Shown in pieces: positions 26,980-35,636 of a DNA stretch of 64,000 bases. This stretch comes from Paraburkholderia haematera (GTDB lineage: Bacteria > Pseudomonadota > Gammaproteobacteria > Burkholderiales > Burkholderiaceae), in the NCBI RefSeq assembly GCF_905220975.1, contig NZ_CAJNBK010000009.1, positions 186,001 through 250,000 of the forward strand, read 5' to 3'. The notes beneath the pieces are model-generated. The model saw only the letters and a list, made by a program, of their open reading frames with translations. It had not been told where the DNA came from and ran no database searches. A program made the position numbers and the translations under genes. Positions within the stretch are counted from its first letter, which is position 1, and each line of letters starts with the position of its first letter.

Positions 26980-28431
26980 CTAACTTTCGTCGTGCGTCAC
27001 GAGGCCGGAGCGGCGTTGCACACCCCACGAGCGGCCGCCACGCAGAAAATGCAGCCAGCCGAGCAATGCGCCGACATGCCGCACCAGTTGGAACGTGAAC
27101 GGCTCGGTGATCGCCGCGAGCATCGCCATCCACAAACTGGAGCCGGTGCGCTCGCCGGTCCAGCCGCGATACAGATGGATACACCATAGATAAAACGCGA
27201 GATCGATCGCCGTTTTGAGGCCGATCACGCTGAAAATCGACACGACGAGCGCGCCATGCCCGCCGAACAGAAAGCCGAGCAGCAGCGCGAAGGCAGTCAG
27301 TCCGTAGATCGGCTGCATGGTATCGATGGCCTTGACCGGCAGCATCAGCATGCCCATCGTGCCGTAACGCGGGTTGCCGGTCATGTCGCGATTCCAGTAT
27401 TGCGTTTGCAGGAAGCCCGCAAACCAGCGGCGGCGCTGCCGCAGGAAACTGCCGAGGTTATCCGGCGCATCGGTATGCGCATGGGCATCGCCGATCACGC
27501 GCACGTCCCAGCCGAGACCATGATCGACCGAATAGCGGCGCAGCCGATGAATCAGTTCGTAGTCTTCGACCAGACACTGCGGATCGAAGCCGCCCACGTC
27601 GACCAATGCCTCGCGTTTGAACGACGCAAAGGCGCCTGAAATCAGCAGCAGACTGTCGGCGCGCATCCACGCAAAGCGGGCGATGAAGTTGCGCATGTAC
27701 TCGTAGGTCTGGAACCACTGGAACACGCGGCCCGATACCGACTTGCCGCATACCGGCACCAGAATGCCGGCCGCCGCGACGAGCTTCGGCTCGCTTGCGA
27801 AGGCGGCGCGCATCGCGTAGGTGGCATCGTCGTCGAGCAGCGTGTCAGCGTCGACGGTCATGACGGTGTCGGTGGACATGACCGTGATGGCGGCGTTCAG
27901 CGCACGCGCTTTGCCGCCGTGCGGCACGCGCAGCCAGAACAGATTGGGGTAAAGCGTGCTCGGCGCGCTCAGCACGCCGTCGGCCGCGGCAGTGAGACCA
28001 AAGCGCTCGGTGAGCAGTGCGTGGGTGGCATCGGTGGAGCCGTCGTCGGCGATCACGATTTGCGCCGGGCCATGCGTCTGACGCAGCAACGCCGCGAGCG
28101 TGACGGGCAACACCGCCGCCTCGTTATGCGAAGCGACGATCACGCCCATGCTCGGCAAGCTGCGCGCATCGAAGTCAGGCTCGAGCGGCCGGGTGGGCCG
28201 CATCAGCGGCAGCGTTTTCCACGTGACGAACGCGAGCAGCAACGTGTCATACACCACGTACGCAATACCTGTCGACCACGCCACCACGCCTTGCAGAAAG
28301 AACGCGCGCGCGAAGAGCAGCAGCCACAACACGACGACGCTGAAATGAATCAGCGTGCTCAGCAGCGTAGTGGGACGCGGCAAAATGCGCGGAGATGCAA
28401 GGGCGAGCGCCTGTTCCAGAGTTTTCTTCAA
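26980..28431 (-). CDS. Membrane glycosyltransferase family 2 (PgaC/BcsA-like)
   Basis: Processive-type GT2, 483 residues. Two N-terminal membrane helices (residues 24-48 and 50-71) come first. The catalytic GT-A domain has ADDGSTD (128-134), VDADT (193-197), VEDYEL (288-293) and the QRRRW motif (332-336) of hyaluronan/poly-GlcNAc/cellulose synthases. Three or more C-terminal helices follow. No ATG or GTG precedes the conserved N-terminus after the upstream gene's stop; TTG at 28431 is the best start. It may make a polysaccharide, or a glycolipid such as those made by lone GT2s. No accessory deacetylase or export genes are adjacent. Confidence 0.87.
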   Translation of the reverse strand: MKKTLEQALALASPRILPRPTTLLSTLIHFSVVVLWLLLFARAFFLQGVVAWSTGIAYVVYDTLLLAFVTWKTLPLMRPTRPLEPDFDARSLPSMGVIVASHNEAAVLPVTLAALLRQTHGPAQIVIADDGSTDATHALLTERFGLTAAADGVLSAPSTLYPNLFWLRVPHGGKARALNAAITVMSTDTVMTVDADTLLDDDATYAMRAAFASEPKLVAAAGILVPVCGKSVSGRVFQWFQTYEYMRNFIARFAWMRADSLLLISGAFASFKREALVDVGGFDPQCLVEDYELIHRLRRYSVDHGLGWDVRVIGDAHAHTDAPDNLGSFLRQRRRWFAGFLQTQYWNRDMTGNPRYGTMGMLMLPVKAIDTMQPIYGLTAFALLLGFLFGGHGALVVSIFSVIGLKTAIDLAFYLWCIHLYRGWTGERTGSSLWMAMLAAITEPFTFQLVRHVGALLGWLHFLRGGRSWGVQRRSGLVTHDES

Positions 28432-28491
28432 AATGACTGCTGAGTCCGTCGTTGGTGCGGTTGTTAGATAGAAGACAGCGTTGCGCGGTGC

Positions 28492-29091
28492 TTACGGCAC
28501 CATGCGTTTCAGAACCGATTTGCGATCGATCCATTGATGCTTCAACGCGCCGCCGATGTGCATCGCCAGCAACGCATACAGCGCGTAGCCGAGCCACGTA
28601 TGCAAGGCGCCGAAGCGGTCGTGCAAGGTCTCCTTGAGCGCCGGGTCGAGGTTCATCACGTAGCCGATGCGCGGCCAGGGGAACAGGTTGAACAGGCGCA
28701 TTGGATGCGTGGCCGCGTCTTTCCACGCGGAATCGTGCAGCCAGCCCGACAGCGGCAACGCGATCATCAGCAGATACAGCAGGAAATGCGCGACATGCGC
28801 GGCGATCTTTTCCCATGACGGAAACTCGCGCGGCAATGGCGGCGGCTTGTGCGACACGCGCCACAAGATACGCATGAGCGCGAGACCGAGCACCGTGATG
28901 CCGATCGACTTGTGGGTATCGACCACCGGACGCACCCAGTCGTCGGGCCATGATTCGGCGCTCAGGCCAAGTACGACATTGCCGATCATCAGCAGCGCGA
29001 TCAGCCAGTGCAGCGTGATCGCCGTGCGGGTATAGCGCGACGACAGCGGCGTGCCGGTCGAATCGTTCAGGGAATCGGCGTGGGTATTCAT
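28492..29091 (-). CDS. Cytochrome b561 family protein
   Basis: A 199-residue four-helix di-haem membrane protein from ATG 29091. Helix 1 (TAITLHWLIALLMIGNVVL) and helix 2 (DTHKSIGITVLGLALMRIL), then HVAHFLLYLLMIALPLSGW and HTWLGYALYALLAMHIGGAL, carry the conserved haem histidines. The family (CybB-like) oxidises ubiquinol and can give electrons to superoxide or periplasmic partners. It precedes the GT2 gene by 60 bases on the same strand; a functional link is not evident. Confidence 0.9.
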   Translation of the reverse strand: MNTHADSLNDSTGTPLSSRYTRTAITLHWLIALLMIGNVVLGLSAESWPDDWVRPVVDTHKSIGITVLGLALMRILWRVSHKPPPLPREFPSWEKIAAHVAHFLLYLLMIALPLSGWLHDSAWKDAATHPMRLFNLFPWPRIGYVMNLDPALKETLHDRFGALHTWLGYALYALLAMHIGGALKHQWIDRKSVLKRMVP

Positions 29092-29273
29092 GGGTCGTTC
29101 CGTCTGCAAATGGTTTTCTTGCGAAAGCTGTTTGAAAATTCGGCCATGCCTGAGCAGGTTGCCTGAACAGGTTCAGTCGCGCCGCCGGTATGGAGCAAAC
29201 GCTTTAGTGTGACGTTTTATTCCGTCAAGCGCTTGGCGATGTGTTTCAGATTATTTCGACCGCGCGTGGCGAG

Positions 29274-29912
29274 TCATTCTTTGAGCGCCGCTGCAACCCG
29301 AGTCCGCAAAGTCGGCAACACCTCTGCCTCGAACCACGGATTACGCTTGAACCAGGCAATATTGCGCGGCGAGGGATGCGGAAGCGGCATGACGTTTGGG
29401 CCGTATTCTCGCCAGCGCAGCAGTGTATCGGTCAGCGTCGGACCGAACGCGTCGCCGAGACCGAAACGCTGCGCGTATTGGCCAATCAGCAATGTGAGCC
29501 GGATCTGGCCTAATTGGGCAAGCAAGGCCCGATGCCAATGCGCGGCGCATTCGGGCCTCGGCGGCAGATCGCCACTCGCGCCTCTGCCCGGAAAACAGAA
29601 ACCCATCGGCACGATTGCAAATTTCGAGGCGTCGTAGAAAGTCTCGTCGGAGACCTCGAGCCATGTGCGCAAACGTGCACCACTCGCATCGCTCCATGGA
29701 ATGCCGGAAGCATGCACACGCGCGCCGGGCGCCTGACCGATGATCAGAATGCGCGAGTCAGCAGACGCCACGACAACCGGCCGCGGCGCATGCGGCAGCA
29801 CCGGCGCGCACACCGTACAGGCGCGTATGTCACGCAATAACGTATTGAGTAACCTGGGATTCCTTGCGTTCATACCGTGGCGCGGATCGGGATTTGGTTT
29901 CTGGTGGGTCAT
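29274..29912 (-). CDS. Uracil-DNA glycosylase family protein
   Basis: Family-4/5-like UDG superfamily member, 212 residues from ATG 29912 (an ATG at 29873 is also possible; the longer frame to 30050 looks non-coding). Motif A is LIIGQAPGARVHASGIPWSD. FCFPGRGASGDLPPRPEC and LLIGQYAQR follow. Motif B is PLPHPSPRN. The usual N-terminal [4Fe-4S] cysteines are only partly present (RACTVCAP). Similar proteins are widely annotated as uracil-DNA glycosylases, but activity of this subgroup is not assured. It is divergent from the DMT transporter gene. Confidence 0.85.
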   Translation of the reverse strand: MTHQKPNPDPRHGMNARNPRLLNTLLRDIRACTVCAPVLPHAPRPVVVASADSRILIIGQAPGARVHASGIPWSDASGARLRTWLEVSDETFYDASKFAIVPMGFCFPGRGASGDLPPRPECAAHWHRALLAQLGQIRLTLLIGQYAQRFGLGDAFGPTLTDTLLRWREYGPNVMPLPHPSPRNIAWFKRNPWFEAEVLPTLRTRVAAALKE

Positions 29913-30206
29913 GCAGGACGGCGAAAGGCTACGTTTACCCCGTCCGCGACATCGGGTCAACCATGCCACCCGAAACCGCCGGCCTACGAAGCGACGCCCG
30001 TCAGTGCTTTGCGAACCCGCTTTGCAAACCGATAGTGCCCAACGCCCCACTCATTCGCATTCGCGTACCCGCTACGCGTCACGCAGGACCCGGCCAATCG
30101 CGATGGCGGGATTGGCGAGCCGGGCACTTGTTCAGCGAAGTTAGGCGTGCGCTGGCCAATAGCGGTATCGTGTCGGCAACGCCCGCATCCGCCGACTTTT
30201 CCGCTC

Positions 30207-31271
30207 ATGCCTACCCGCTTCAACGCAGCTTTCACCGCCCTGCTCGCCGCCGCCTTGTTCGGCGCGACCACACCGCTCGCCAAGGCGCTGCTCGGCTCGT
30301 TGTCGCCGTTTCTGCTGGCCGGCCTGTTCTATCTCGGCAGCGGCACCGGCCTTGCCGCCGTGATTCTGGCGCGCCGCCTGAAAGGTCACGCGGACGGACA
30401 GCCAGCCAATCAACACCGCTTCCCGCTGCACGACGTGCCGTGGCTCGCCGGCGCGATCGTGGCCGGCGGTGTGGCGGGCCCGGCACTGTTGATGCTGGGT
30501 CTGAAAACGACGCCGGCCGCCACCGGTTCGCTGCTGCTGAATCTCGAAGGCGTATTCACCGCGCTGATCGCGTGGATCGTGTTTCGCGAGAACGTCGACA
30601 TTCAGGTGTTCCTGGGCATGGCCGCGATCGTCGCGGGCGGCGTCGCGCTATCCTGGCAGCCGGGCGCGGTCGGCCTGCCCTCCGGCACGCTGCTGCTGGC
30701 CGGCGCCTGCGCGTGCTGGGCAGTCGACAACAATCTCACGCGCAAGGTGTCGACTCACGACGCCATGTTCATAGCCTGCGTAAAAGGACTCGTAGCCGGA
30801 TCAGTCAACGTGACGCTCGCGCTCACTCTTGGTGCATCCTGGCCCAAAGCCGCGACCCTCGCGCTTGCCATGCTGACAGGTTTCGCGGGCTACGGCGTGA
30901 GTCTCGTGCTGTTCGTCGTCGCGCTGCGCAATCTCGGCACCGCGCGTACCGGCGCCTATTTCTCGGTTGCCCCTCTATTTGGCGTGACCTTGTCGTGGCT
31001 GCTGTGGCCGGAGATGCCGCCGCTGCTGTTCTGGGTGGCCGCGGCCCTCATGACGCTCGGCGTCTGGCTGCACATCCGCGAACGTCATGAGCATCCGCAT
31101 ACGCATGCTCCGCTGGACCACACGCATCGGCATCGGCACGACGCGCATCACCAGCACGAGCACGATTTCCCCTGGGACGGCAACGAACCGCACACCCACC
31201 CGCATTCCCATGCGCCGCTCACCCATGCGCACGCGCATTTCCCAGATATTCATCATCGGCATACGCATTGA
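30207..31271 (+). CDS. DMT-superfamily (EamA) transporter with histidine-rich tail
   Basis: 354 residues from ATG 30207. Ten predicted membrane helices form two EamA repeats (for example ALLAAALFGATTPLAKALLG and WLAGAIVAGGVAGPALLML), with the second-repeat motif VLFVVALRNLGTARTGAYFSV. The last 61 residues (about 294-354) are cytoplasmic or periplasmic tail containing 23 histidines in HxH patterns, a metal-binding composition more typical of Zn/Ni transporters and chaperones. The substrate of the transporter is unknown; EamA proteins usually export metabolites. Divergent from the UDG-like gene. Confidence 0.9.
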   Translation: MPTRFNAAFTALLAAALFGATTPLAKALLGSLSPFLLAGLFYLGSGTGLAAVILARRLKGHADGQPANQHRFPLHDVPWLAGAIVAGGVAGPALLMLGLKTTPAATGSLLLNLEGVFTALIAWIVFRENVDIQVFLGMAAIVAGGVALSWQPGAVGLPSGTLLLAGACACWAVDNNLTRKVSTHDAMFIACVKGLVAGSVNVTLALTLGASWPKAATLALAMLTGFAGYGVSLVLFVVALRNLGTARTGAYFSVAPLFGVTLSWLLWPEMPPLLFWVAAALMTLGVWLHIRERHEHPHTHAPLDHTHRHRHDAHHQHEHDFPWDGNEPHTHPHSHAPLTHAHAHFPDIHHRHTH

Positions 31272-31457
31272 TTTTCTGCGGCGCCACGTAGCGCGAGCGC
31301 TTGCGGCAGTGCAAGACAAAAATCTCTGTGGAACGATTTGTGCGATAGACCGATTCAATTGGCATCACGGCCAAACGCATCCTCTAATGAAACTCCTGTC
31401 GTGCGCGCCCGCTCATGGCACCCCCGCCAGCCCACCCCGCCTGCCCCGGAGATATCC

Positions 31458-31661
31458 ATGTCCCAACCCGAGCCTAACGTCGACGAATTGGTGAAAAGCA
31501 TCGCAGAGGAAACCGACACACCCACCGAAACGGTTTCGAAGATGTACGCGGACACGCTGGCCGACTATCGGCACGAGGCGCGTGTGTTCGACTACGTGCC
31601 GCTGTTCGCCGCGAAGAAAGTACGCGACACGCTGCGCCATACGTCGAAGCACAAACACTGA
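31458..31661 (+). CDS. DUF3562 domain protein
   Basis: 67 residues from ATG 31458, with CGGAGA upstream at proper spacing. The family pattern is clear: VDELVKSIAEETDTP, VSKMYADTLADYRHEAR and VFDYVPLFAAKKVRDTLR. The family is small, Burkholderiales-enriched and of unknown function; the first half resembles a short helix-turn-helix. Downstream of the DMT transporter by 186 bases. Confidence 0.8.
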   Translation: MSQPEPNVDELVKSIAEETDTPTETVSKMYADTLADYRHEARVFDYVPLFAAKKVRDTLRHTSKHKH

Positions 31662-31728
31662 TACGGCGGCGCGCGGAGACCACTGCTTGCCTGTAACACT
31701 CTGGATCGACCTCGCTGGCTCGCGTGGC

Positions 31729-31790
31729 GATTCGCTAGAACGCGTACCGAATTATTTTTGATTCGCCAGAACGCGTACCGATTTATTTTT
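31729..31790. repeat. Tandem pair of 31-bp direct repeats, candidate operator
   Basis: Two adjacent 31-base units (31729-31759 and 31760-31790) are identical except at two positions. Each contains AGAACGCGTACCGA and ends in a TTATTTTT tract. A 31-bp period is three helical turns, placing both copies on the same DNA face. They end 48 bases before the FAD-oxidoreductase start codon. Direct repeats are the usual operator form for MocR/GabR-type regulators, and such a gene converges on the oxidoreductase. The link is an inference. Confidence 0.6.
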
Positions 31791-31838
31791 CCCACTGCTA
31801 GACTCTGACCCGGATACATCGACTCGGGGGAAGACGGC

Positions 31839-32942
31839 ATGCGGGTGACGATCGTAGGCGCGGGCATTGCCGGCTTGAGCACGGCATGGTCGCTCGCCAA
31901 GCTGGGACACGACATCACGCTGATCGAGCAGGGCTCGATTCCAAATCCACTCGCCGCCTCGGGCGACCGGCATCGCATGATCCGTCGCGCTTATGGCGAC
32001 GCCGACGGCTACGCACGCACCATCGCCGAGGCGTTCGATAGCTGGGACCTGCTGTGGAATGACCTGGGCGTGTCCCACTATGCAAACTGCGGTGTGCTCG
32101 GCATTTCGCAGCATGCGGGCGATGGCGCGGAGCTCTTCCGCGCCGGGCTCGACCGGATGAAATTCGACTATGAGCAGCTCGACCCGCGCGAAGCGGCCGA
32201 GCGTTATCCGTTTCTCGATCCCGCCACGTTTCGCTACGCCTATCTCGATCACGATGGCGGCGCGCTGTTTAGCGAACACATCGCGCGCGACATGAAAGCG
32301 TGGCTCAAGATGCGCGGCGCGGAGATTCGCACCCACGCCAAGGTGCTCGCCGTCGATGCCCATGCGGCCTCCGTGCGGGTCGAGGACGACACCATTATTC
32401 GCGCCGACCGGCTCGTGGTTGCCGCCGGGGCGTGGACGCTGCAATTGTTCCCCGCGCTTGCCGAAAACCTGATGACTTATCGCAATGCGGTTGCCTATAT
32501 GGAGCCGCCTGCGGATTTGGGGGACGCATGGTCGAATGCGCCCGCTATCGTCGATATTGGCGGCGATAGCGGTGGTTACGTGTTGCCGCCGATCGACGGC
32601 GTCGGTTTGAAGTTCGGGGCCGGCGTGCATAAATCACGCGCGCCCGATCCTGATGCCAACCGGGTCGCGGCGCCTGGGGAAGGCGATAGCCTGCGCCGGT
32701 TGTTTTCACCGCCGTTCAGCCGCATCGGCGAATATACGGTTACCGAAGTAAAAACCTGCGCCTACACGTTTACTGCGGACAACCGTTTTTTTTCGAAGCG
32801 CATCGGCAACACGCTGGTGCTGTCGGCATGCTCGGGCCACGGCTATAAATTCGGTGCGGCAGTCGGGCGCCGGGTCGCACAAGCACTGGATACCGACGAC
32901 GACGCCACGCTCGCGCGCTGGCTCAGGGCGGAAACGGTTTAG
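31839..32942 (+). CDS. FAD-dependent amine/amino-acid oxidase (DAO family)
   Basis: 367 residues. The N-terminal FAD-binding motif is VTIVGAGIAGLSTAWSLAKLGHDITLIE (GxGxxG then acidic end). The RHRMIRRAYGDADGY segment resembles N-methyltryptophan/sarcosine oxidases, VVAAGAWT is the second FAD contact, and LSACSGHGYKFGAAVGRRVA near the C-terminus is the family's G-H-G-F-K-like signature. It probably oxidises a secondary amine or amino acid, giving H2O2. It ends two bases before the convergent MocR gene. Confidence 0.88.
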   Translation: MRVTIVGAGIAGLSTAWSLAKLGHDITLIEQGSIPNPLAASGDRHRMIRRAYGDADGYARTIAEAFDSWDLLWNDLGVSHYANCGVLGISQHAGDGAELFRAGLDRMKFDYEQLDPREAAERYPFLDPATFRYAYLDHDGGALFSEHIARDMKAWLKMRGAEIRTHAKVLAVDAHAASVRVEDDTIIRADRLVVAAGAWTLQLFPALAENLMTYRNAVAYMEPPADLGDAWSNAPAIVDIGGDSGGYVLPPIDGVGLKFGAGVHKSRAPDPDANRVAAPGEGDSLRRLFSPPFSRIGEYTVTEVKTCAYTFTADNRFFSKRIGNTLVLSACSGHGYKFGAAVGRRVAQALDTDDDATLARWLRAETV

Positions 32943-32944
32943 CT

Positions 32945-34426
32945 TTATTTCTTCATAACAATACGGCGTTCACGTTCTAGCCCACGCACCACGGCGGCAA
33001 GCCGCGCCACCAGCGCGTCCGCTTCGTGCGGCTTGATACCCGCGTAGCCAAGCATGAAGCCGTTGTAGTGCGTAACGTTTTTAGCAGACGGCTGACAAAA
33101 CGCACTGAGCGCCGCGATATGCAAGCCGTGCTCACGCGTCGCTGCGCTCACGTCCTGGTCGCACAGCGGCGCATCGAGCCGCACCGTCAGATGCATGCCG
33201 CCGCCATCGGACGAAATGGTCACCAGGTCGTCCATATGCCGCTCGATCGCATGCACCAGCGCGGTGCGACGCTGCTGATACAGTCGCCGCATGCGCCGCA
33301 AATGCCGCGCATATTTCCCGCTGTCGATGAAATCCGCCAACGCGATCTGTTCAGCCACGCGCCCTTGCCGGGCAATCTCGCTGAGCGCCTCCTCGATTTC
33401 GGCGACGAGATGCGCAGGCACGACCATGAAGCCCATACGCAGCGCTGGGAACATCGTCTTGCTGAAGGTGCCGAGGTAAATCACCGGCGCGTCGGCCGCG
33501 AGGCCCTGGATCGACGGCAACGGTGGACCGTTGTGGCGCAGTTCACTGTCGTAATCGTCTTCGATGATCCATGCACCGCGCGCCACCGCGTTCTCGATGA
33601 TCGACCAGCGCCGCTCGAGGCTCAGCACGCTGCCGAGCGGATATTGGTGCGACGGCGTGATGTACATCAGGCGTGGGGGCGTCTGTTCCCAGTGATCGGG
33701 CGTCGGCGCCATGCCGGCCGCGTCGACGGGAATCGGCACCAGTTGCAGACCCGCTGCCTGGAATGCGGCCTTCGCGCCGTGATAGCCGGGATCCTCGACC
33801 CAGACACTGTCGCCGGGGTCCGCCAGCATGCAGGCGCATAGATCGAGACTCGCCTGCGTGCCCGAGGTGATAAACACCTGCTCCGCCGAACAACGCACAC
33901 CACGCGACACGCGCACGTATTCCGCAATCGAGCGGCGCAATGCGGGGTGTCCGGCGTTGTTGCCGTAACCGAGTTCCCGTGGCTCGACCGCGCGCCATGC
34001 GCGCTCCATCGAGGCACGCCATTGCGCAAGCGGAAATTCATCGAGTGCGGGCACGCCGGGACGAAACGGCGTGGGGTCGTCGGGATTCGTGCGCTCGCGC
34101 GGCAGATCGGCGACGCGGCGCGACAGATGGTTTTCAGGCGTCTGCACGCTGCCGCTTGCTGCGGAGATCGAAGCGCCCGAACCGCTCACCATGCTGACGA
34201 TAGAACCATGCCGGCTCGCCGTGATGAAGCCCTCGTCGGTAAGCCGCTCGTACGCGTAGAGCACCGAGTTGCGCGCAATGCCCAATTGTTCGGCAAGCGC
34301 TCGCGTAGCAAGAAGACGGCTGCCGTGGCGGATATCGCCATCGAGAATCGCGCGACGCAGACTCTCGTAGAGCAAGTCCTGTTGTGTAAGCTTGCGCCCA
34401 CCCATTGCGCGTTCGACGTTCGACAT
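32945..34426 (-). CDS. MocR/PdxR-family transcriptional regulator (GntR HTH fused to aminotransferase domain)
   Basis: 493 residues from ATG 34426; a TTG at 34444 is less likely. The N-terminal GntR winged helix is at about residues 10-75 (QDLLYESLRRAILDGDI, SRLLATRALAEQLGIARNSV). A linker follows, then a fold-I aminotransferase domain with the PLP lysine in LGTFSKTMFPALRMGF and Asp in WVEDPGYHGAK and DDYDSEL. The family senses PLP, its amino-acid adducts or amines. Candidate targets are the convergent amine oxidase with its 31-bp repeats, and the divergent small-protein/GNAT genes. Closest functional subgroup is not determined. Confidence 0.92.
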   Translation of the reverse strand: MSNVERAMGGRKLTQQDLLYESLRRAILDGDIRHGSRLLATRALAEQLGIARNSVLYAYERLTDEGFITASRHGSIVSMVSGSGASISAASGSVQTPENHLSRRVADLPRERTNPDDPTPFRPGVPALDEFPLAQWRASMERAWRAVEPRELGYGNNAGHPALRRSIAEYVRVSRGVRCSAEQVFITSGTQASLDLCACMLADPGDSVWVEDPGYHGAKAAFQAAGLQLVPIPVDAAGMAPTPDHWEQTPPRLMYITPSHQYPLGSVLSLERRWSIIENAVARGAWIIEDDYDSELRHNGPPLPSIQGLAADAPVIYLGTFSKTMFPALRMGFMVVPAHLVAEIEEALSEIARQGRVAEQIALADFIDSGKYARHLRRMRRLYQQRRTALVHAIERHMDDLVTISSDGGGMHLTVRLDAPLCDQDVSAATREHGLHIAALSAFCQPSAKNVTHYNGFMLGYAGIKPHEADALVARLAAVVRGLERERRIVMKK

Positions 34427-34448
34427 CAACAGACCGTAGTCCAATTTC

Positions 34449-34494
34449 GTGGCTCCAAATTCTGGTCGTATTGTGGAGCTAACAATGGTGCCAC
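34449..34494. promoter_or_regulatory. Array of TGG-N2-CCA-like half sites in the MocR promoter
   Basis: Plus-strand copies start at 34450 (TGGCTCCA), 34463 (TGGTCGTA), 34474 (TGGAGCTA) and 34486 (TGGTGCCA), spaced 13, 11 and 12 bases. The first and last also form GTGG/CCAC dyads with the middle. It sits immediately upstream of the MocR start and could serve autoregulation and the divergent gene. Assignment is by pattern and position. Confidence 0.35.
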
Positions 34495-34552
34495 AAATTT
34501 CTTATGCTGACGGTTCTGGAGTCGCCGAATACTCTCGAGAGAGGCCCTTGCC

Positions 34553-34831
34553 ATGAATACGCATGCACGTCACGCCGTCACCGCACGCCTGCGCTATGGC
34601 GCCGCGGTGAAGTGGTGCGTGGCGTTGGCGTGCGCGGCTTATGCCTACTACGGGCTGCTTGAGCCGGCAGCAACGGCACGCGCGAGCCTGGATGCCTGCG
34701 TGAACGAAAATCTGGAGCAGCACAGTAGCGCAGCCGGCGCAGCTTCAGCAACGTCCGCAACACCTACTGCAGAAGAAGAGCGCGAGCAGGCGTTCAGCGC
34801 GGCCGTCTATGCTTGTTCAACTCAGCCTTAG
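34553..34831 (+). CDS. Small hypothetical exported protein
   Basis: 92 residues with a GAGAGG ribosome-binding site about ten bases before the ATG. The N-terminus is basic, followed by a hydrophobic segment (VKWCVALACAAYAYYGLL), then a polar Ala/Ser/Glu-rich part with two cysteines (DACVNE, YACSTQ). It could be an exported protein or a single-span membrane protein. No family is recognised. It is divergent from the MocR gene and 50 bases upstream of the GNAT gene, so the two may be cotranscribed. Confidence 0.55.
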   Translation: MNTHARHAVTARLRYGAAVKWCVALACAAYAYYGLLEPAATARASLDACVNENLEQHSSAAGAASATSATPTAEEEREQAFSAAVYACSTQP

Positions 34832-34881
34832 CAGCGACGACGCACTCGCCCTCAACCATCACAACACAAGGAGCCACACCC

Positions 34882-35343
34882 ATGTCCGACGCGATTCAAA
34901 TCCGCCCCGTCACGCCCGCCGACTTCGATGCGTGGCTGCCGCTGTGGGACGCCTACAACGCGTTCTACGGCCGCTCGGGTGAAACGGCATTGCCGCGCGA
35001 AATCACGCAAGTCACGTGGGGGCGTTTCTTCGACGCTTACGAGCCAATGCACGCAATGGTCGCCGAACGCAACGGCCAGTTGCTCGGCCTCGTGCACTTC
35101 CTGTACCACCGTCACACGACCATGGTTGCACCGACCTGCTATCTGCAAGATCTCTACACGCTGGAAGCCGAGCGCGGTAAAGGTGTCGGCCGTGCATTGA
35201 TCGAAGCAGTGTATGCACGCGCCAAGGCCGACGGTTTGCAACGGGTCTACTGGCAAACGCATGAGACGAATCACACGGCAATGAAGCTGTACGACAAGGT
35301 CGCCGATCACTCCGGCTTCGTGGTGTACCGCAAGGCGTTGTGA
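34882..35343 (+). CDS. GNAT-family N-acetyltransferase
   Basis: 153 residues from ATG 34882, preceded by AAGGAG. A longer frame from 34813 adds a sequence without similarity. The acetyl-CoA binding motif is AERGKGVGRALIEAVYARA (R/Q-x-x-G-x-G/A). The earlier strand CYLQDLYTLE and the C-terminal VYWQTHETNHTAMKLYDKV fit small-molecule or amino-acid acetyltransferases. Context next to a MocR regulator and upstream of nothing metabolic gives no substrate. Confidence 0.92.
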   Translation: MSDAIQIRPVTPADFDAWLPLWDAYNAFYGRSGETALPREITQVTWGRFFDAYEPMHAMVAERNGQLLGLVHFLYHRHTTMVAPTCYLQDLYTLEAERGKGVGRALIEAVYARAKADGLQRVYWQTHETNHTAMKLYDKVADHSGFVVYRKAL

Positions 35344-35364
35344 CGTTGTGATACAGCGCAGCAG

Positions 35365-35384
35365 GCCCGCCTGGCGGGCTTTGC
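35365..35384 (+). terminator. Probable Rho-independent terminator after the GNAT gene
   Basis: GCCCGC/GCGGGC arms with a CTG loop followed by a short TTTG. The U-run is weak, but it lies 22 bases after the stop codon in the right direction. Confidence 0.5.
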
Positions 35385-35636
35385 GTCCCCGCTTCGCATC
35401 CCCTTCTCGCGTCGCCATTCTTGCGCGGCCACACATCGCATTCGCATGGCCGGCGGCCCATCCAGCCGGCATGCGTAGCGCATCGCTCTCATCGACACAC
35501 ACCGCATTCGTTCCCTTCGCCGCTCAAGTTTGCAGGCAGCCTGCCGTTATCGCCATTGGACGGAGCGCCATCTGGCTCCCACGCGACCTTGGGCGATCTC
35601 CTCACGAAGGGACGCAAAACGAATCGGAAACTGTAC

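Noticed and set aside
34813..34881. Upstream extension of the GNAT frame
   Set aside because: Overlaps the preceding gene and has no similarity; the ATG at 34882 has AAGGAG.
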